The notes under the pieces are model-generated. The model ran no database searches. It was not told where the DNA came from and was given only the letters and a program-made list of their open reading frames with translations. Below, one piece after another: positions 61,159-64,000 of a DNA stretch of 64,000 nucleotides (position 1 is the first letter of the stretch; every line of letters begins with the position of its first letter). The translations under genes and the position numbers were made by a program. Source of the stretch: Rhizobium sp. SL86 (GTDB lineage: Bacteria; Pseudomonadota; Alphaproteobacteria; Rhizobiales; Rhizobiaceae); contig NZ_JAPPRJ010000009.1 in assembly GCF_026672545.1 (NCBI RefSeq), positions 930,001-994,000 on the forward strand, given 5' to 3'.

Positions 61159-61379
61159 CCGATTAGCCCTCCGAGCGCTCGCCGTGCAGCCAAATGTAAT
61201 ATCAACGCACCGACAAGCCAAGCGGCGGTGGAGAGAATTGCCGCCAGCGACATCTGAAAAGCAGAATTGCCTGCAAAGGAACTCACGGGGGCAATGAAAC
61301 CGGCCGCAACGCTCGCCGTCGAAAGACGATCAAGCGCATTGGCCAGCAGTTTCGTCCGCTCATTGTGGATCAAGGACAT
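61155..61379 (-). CDS. Small membrane protein, 74 residues
   Basis: The sequence begins MSLIHNERTKLLANALDRLS, an amphipathic helix, followed by two hydrophobic stretches (TASVAAGFIAPVSSFAG and MSLAAILSTAAWLVGALILH). It ends LAARRALGGLIG. It lies 46 bases after the murB stop and overlaps the next small gene by four bases. The ATG at 61379 is preferred over the TTG at 61397. I know of no characterised function. Its retention between murB and ddlB suggests a link to envelope growth. Confidence 0.65.
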   Translation of the reverse strand: MSLIHNERTKLLANALDRLSTASVAAGFIAPVSSFAGNSAFQMSLAAILSTAAWLVGALILHLAARRALGGLIG

Positions 61380-61425
61380 GGATCGTGATCCCAACAAGCC
61401 GACACTCCATCGCCTGCCCTTCCCG

Positions 61426-62400
61426 TTATTCCGTCGTTATCCCCTGGAACGGCCGCACCTCACGACCCGGCATGAAAATGCCAAGCCGCTTGATTTCCCA
61501 TTCGAGCTTGATGCCGGAGGTTTCGAATACCCGCTGGCGAACGAGTTCGCCGAGATATTCAAGATCATAACCGGTGGCATGGCCGATATTGATCATGAAG
61601 TTGCAATGCAGCGACGACATCTGCGCGCCACCATTCATCAGGCCGCGGCAGCCTGCTTCATCGATCAGTTCCCAGGCGGAATGGCCGGGCGGGTTCTTGA
61701 AGGTGGAGCCGCCGGTCTTTTCCTTGACCGGCTGAACCGTCTCGCGGTGATGGCGCACGGCGTCCATCTCCGTACGGATCTTGGCGCGGTCGTCGGCATA
61801 ACCTTCGAAGACCGCATGGGTAAAGATGAGCCCCGCAGGTGCCTGCGAATGGCGATAGCTGTAGCCCATCTGCTCATTGGTCAGCACATGCTTGTTCCCC
61901 TTGCGGTCAACCGCATGCACTTCCACGACGCGTGCCGAGGTCTCCCCACCATTGGCGCCGGCATTCATGCGCAAAGCACCGCCGATCGAGCCGGGAATGC
62001 CGTAATAGAAGGCGAAACCGCCGATGCCATTGTCCATGGCCATCGCGGCAATATACTTGTCCGGGCAGATTGCGCCGGCCAGGATGCGGTTTTCACCCGC
62101 CAGTTCCAGCTGGCCGAATCCCTTGGCGGACAGGCGCAAAACGACGCCCGGAATGCCGCCATCGCGCACCAGAAGGTTGGAGCCGACGCCAACGACGGTC
62201 AACGGCACTTCTTCCGGAAGAATTTTCAGGAAAGTCACCAGATCGTCGATATCGTGCGGCTGGAACATCAGTTCAGCAAGGCCACCGGCCTGGAACCAGG
62301 TGACTCGATCCATGGGGGCATCCGGCGTCAAGCGGCCCCGCAATTCGCTGACCTGCGGCCCAAGCGAGGCCAGCAGCTTTTCCCCATTCACCTGCTTCAT
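61426..62400 (-). CDS. murB: UDP-N-acetylenolpyruvoylglucosamine reductase
   Basis: This 324-residue flavoprotein makes UDP-N-acetylmuramate. The FAD-binding region shows TWFQAGGLAELMFQPHDIDD, VVGVGSNLLVRDGGIPGVVL and YYGIPGSIGGALRMNAGANG. The catalytic serine and acidic residue lie in EKTGGSTFKNPPGHSAWELI and NIGHATGYDLEYLGELVRQR. It is a type I-like MurB lacking the extra C-terminal inserts of the longest forms. The ATG at 62400 overlaps the murC stop by four bases (ATGA); the frame open to 62451 lies within murC. Confidence 0.97.
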   Translation of the reverse strand: MKQVNGEKLLASLGPQVSELRGRLTPDAPMDRVTWFQAGGLAELMFQPHDIDDLVTFLKILPEEVPLTVVGVGSNLLVRDGGIPGVVLRLSAKGFGQLELAGENRILAGAICPDKYIAAMAMDNGIGGFAFYYGIPGSIGGALRMNAGANGGETSARVVEVHAVDRKGNKHVLTNEQMGYSYRHSQAPAGLIFTHAVFEGYADDRAKIRTEMDAVRHHRETVQPVKEKTGGSTFKNPPGHSAWELIDEAGCRGLMNGGAQMSSLHCNFMINIGHATGYDLEYLGELVRQRVFETSGIKLEWEIKRLGIFMPGREVRPFQGITTE

Positions 62401-63812
62401 GAATTCCGTCCCGATACGCTTTCCAAATCCTTGGGCAAAGACGCTGCCCATTGCGTGATATTGCCAGCACCTAGGAGAACCACGAAATCACCCGGCTTTG
62501 CAATGCCGGCGATGATGCCGGCGAGTTCCGCGGGCGTTTCCATGTAACGGGCATCCCGATGTCCGCCGGCCTTGATCCGTGACACCAGCACGTCCGACGT
62601 CACTCCCTCGATCGGCTCCTCGCCAGCAGCATAAACCGGCGCTAGAATAATGCTGTCGGCATCGTTGAAGCAGGTTACGAAATCCTCAAACAGGCTCGAC
62701 AGGCGCGAATATCGGTGCGGCTGATGCACAGCGATCACGCGTCCCTGGCAGCTTTCGCGCGCGGCCTTCAACACCGCCCGGATTTCCACCGGATGATGGC
62801 CGTAGTCGTCGAACACCGATACGCCATTCCAGGTGCCCGTCAGCGTGAAACGACGTTTGACACCACCGAAAGAGGCAAGCCCCTTACGGATGCCGTCCTC
62901 CGAAATGCCGAGCCGGTTGGCGACCGCAATCGCCGCCGTCGCATTCGAGATGTTATGGCGGCCGGGCATCGGCAGGCTCAGGTCCTTAAAGGTGAAAATG
63001 CGGCCCGTGCGGCGGCGGCGGATTTCCACGTCGAAGATCGACCGCGTGCCTTCCATGCGCACATTCGAAAAACGCGCATCGGCCTGCGGGTTTTCGCCAT
63101 AGGTGACGATCTTGCGGTCCTCGATCTTGCCGACCAGCGACTGGACCTCCGGATGGTCGATGCAGAGCACTCCAAAGCCATAGAAAGGCACGTTTTCGAC
63201 GAACTGGCGGAAGGCTGCCCGCACCGCGTCGAAATTGCCGTAATGATCGAGATGTTCCGGATCGATATTGGTGACGACCGCGACATCGGCGGGCAGTTTC
63301 AGGAAGGTGCCGTCCGATTCGTCGGCCTCCACCACCATCCACTCGCCCTCGCCCATGCGCGCATTCGTGCCGTAGGCGTTGATGATGCCGCCATTGATCA
63401 CGGTCGGATCGAGCCCGCCGGCTTCCAACAGTGTTGCGATCATCGAGGTGGTCGTCGTCTTGCCATGCGTGCCGCCGATGGCGATCGCATTGCGGAAACG
63501 CATCAGTTCGGCGAGCATTTCGGCGCGGCGCACGATCGGCAGCGATTTTTCGCGCGCCGCCATGAGTTCCGGATTGTTCTTCTTGATGGCGGTCGACACG
63601 ACCACCACTTCGGCATCGCCAAGATTGTCCGCCTGATGGCCGACGAAGACCGGAATGCCCTTGTCGCGCAGGCGCTGCACATTGGCGCCGTCCGCCTGGT
63701 CCGATCCCTGCACCCGGTGGCCGAGATTGTGCAGCACTTCGGCAATGCCGCTCATGCCGATACCACCGATCCCGATGAAATGGACGAGGCCGATGGCCTT
63801 CGGCATTTTCAT
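62397..63812 (-). CDS. murC: UDP-N-acetylmuramate--L-alanine ligase
   Basis: This 471-residue ligase adds L-alanine to UDP-MurNAc. The nucleotide-sugar binding loop VHFIGIGGIGMSGIAEVLHN opens it. The ATP-binding loop is IGGTHGKTTTTSMIATLLEA (residues 109-128). The metal-binding MurC/MurD/MurE features include EADESDGTFLKLPADVAVVT, NIDPEHLDHYGNFDAVRAAF, SVFDDYGHHPVEIRAVLKAA and HQPHRYSRLSSLFEDF. AGGAG lies eight bases before the ATG. It overlaps the murG stop by three bases. Confidence 0.98.
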   Translation of the reverse strand: MKMPKAIGLVHFIGIGGIGMSGIAEVLHNLGHRVQGSDQADGANVQRLRDKGIPVFVGHQADNLGDAEVVVVSTAIKKNNPELMAAREKSLPIVRRAEMLAELMRFRNAIAIGGTHGKTTTTSMIATLLEAGGLDPTVINGGIINAYGTNARMGEGEWMVVEADESDGTFLKLPADVAVVTNIDPEHLDHYGNFDAVRAAFRQFVENVPFYGFGVLCIDHPEVQSLVGKIEDRKIVTYGENPQADARFSNVRMEGTRSIFDVEIRRRRTGRIFTFKDLSLPMPGRHNISNATAAIAVANRLGISEDGIRKGLASFGGVKRRFTLTGTWNGVSVFDDYGHHPVEIRAVLKAARESCQGRVIAVHQPHRYSRLSSLFEDFVTCFNDADSIILAPVYAAGEEPIEGVTSDVLVSRIKAGGHRDARYMETPAELAGIIAGIAKPGDFVVLLGAGNITQWAASLPKDLESVSGRNS

Positions 63813-64000
63813 GGTGCAACTCCTTTATAGTCTGCAATCGTCTTGCCGCTTGCCATAGCCTCAACCAGGTTGCCGAGCAACTCGGTCGCATCGGTTCGCG
63901 CACGTCCCCGCGCAGACTTCGCCATGTCCTGCAGCCGCGACGGTTCATTCAGAAGCGAGGTCAGATCTTCGGCCAGGCTTACAGGCGTGATGGTCGGCTG
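63809..64000 (-). CDS. murG: Undecaprenyldiphospho-muramoylpentapeptide N-acetylglucosaminyltransferase, C-terminal part
   Basis: The frame is open from the window's end to a TGA at 63809-63811, giving 63 residues that end GKTIADYKGVAP. They contain PVSLAEDLTSLLNEPSRLQD, then MAKSARGRARTDATELLGNL, the helical C-terminal cap expected of MurG. This enzyme adds GlcNAc to lipid I to make lipid II at the inner face of the membrane. The identity rests mainly on its position directly upstream of murC, with overlapping stop and start codons (ATGA), the usual order in Rhizobiales. The start lies beyond the window. Confidence 0.85.
   Translation of the reverse strand, partial: QPTITPVSLAEDLTSLLNEPSRLQDMAKSARGRARTDATELLGNLVEAMASGKTIADYKGVAP

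Noticed and set aside
1..64000. CRISPR arrays, tRNA or rRNA genes, insertion sequences, prophage or integrase genes
   Set aside because: I looked for regular spacer-repeat patterns, cloverleaf ends with CCA, transposase motifs and attachment-site duplications and found none apart from the tmRNA.

Overview
The window is a gene-dense, GC-rich stretch of alphaproteobacterial chromosome, almost certainly from the family Rhizobiaceae (Rhizobium, Agrobacterium and relatives). The evidence is a circularly permuted two-piece tmRNA whose tag reads ANDNNAKEYALAA, an alphaproteobacterial SspB, several small families typical of rhizobia (DUF982, DUF4169, a DUF1127-like protein, a RhiA-like protein), and the order murG-murC-murB-(two small membrane genes)-ddlB-ftsQ-ftsA-ftsZ-lpxC-bamD-recN-ligA. 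I see no phage, insertion sequence, CRISPR array, tRNA or rRNA. This is core chromosome with a few accessory inserts.

Layout. 1-2.1 kb: the end of an unknown gene, an aldo/keto reductase and a RhiA-like protein. 2.1-5.5 kb (minus strand): the acetolactate synthase genes, large subunit then small subunit. A VapBC-type toxin-antitoxin pair lies between them, and an attenuator precedes them (18-residue leader peptide rich in Ile, Val and Leu, a long hairpin, an intrinsic terminator). 5.7-10.2 kb: a HerA-like ATPase, then miaA and serB diverging from overlapping start codons, then a GNAT acetyltransferase coupled to serB. 10.2-15.5 kb (minus): thyA-folA-hflK-hflC-Deg protease, joining thymidylate/folate metabolism to inner-membrane and periplasmic protein quality control. 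15.6-18.1 kb (plus): a PhzF-like protein, ssrA (tmRNA), sspB and two small genes; tmRNA and SspB together tag stalled-ribosome products and deliver them to ClpXP. 18.1-27.8 kb (minus): a large AsmA-like protein, an FAD-linked D-lactate/glycolate-type dehydrogenase, and an RND pump with its periplasmic adaptor. 28-34.2 kb: a UvrD/PcrA helicase, an unknown protein, a divergent LysR/cupin pair with a palindrome between them, and an M20 amidohydrolase. 34.2-41.3 kb: a DUF2778 (Tlde1-like) protein, a YeeE/YedE sulfur transporter, nicotinamidase, AzlCD, aminopeptidase P and a 57-residue protein. 41.5-48.4 kb: PrmA, Sco1/SenC with a 51-residue membrane protein, a chemoreceptor with CheW, CreA, a 3'-5' exonuclease, a DUF982 protein and a second GNAT. 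48.4-64 kb: intergenic palindromic repeats, ligA, a cytochrome b561, recN, bamD, lpxC and the division/cell-wall (dcw) cluster, running off the end in murG.

How the genes work together. The right end is one functional block: MurG, MurC, MurB and Ddl make the peptidoglycan precursor, FtsQ, FtsA and FtsZ build the divisome, LpxC commits to lipid A, and BamD assembles outer-membrane proteins. Intrinsic terminators after the small-gene pair, after ftsZ and after lpxC split it into transcription units. Four-base overlaps (murG/murC, murC/murB, ftsQ/ftsA, hflK/hflC, thyA/folA, azlC/azlD, and the pump pair) indicate extensive translational coupling.

I found no clearly new large multigene system. 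The observations most worth a second look are the ilv attenuator, the toxin-antitoxin pair inside the ilv operon, the coupled small membrane-protein pair in the dcw cluster, the perfect palindrome between the LysR and cupin genes, the structured leader of the second GNAT gene, and the overlapping miaA/serB starts.
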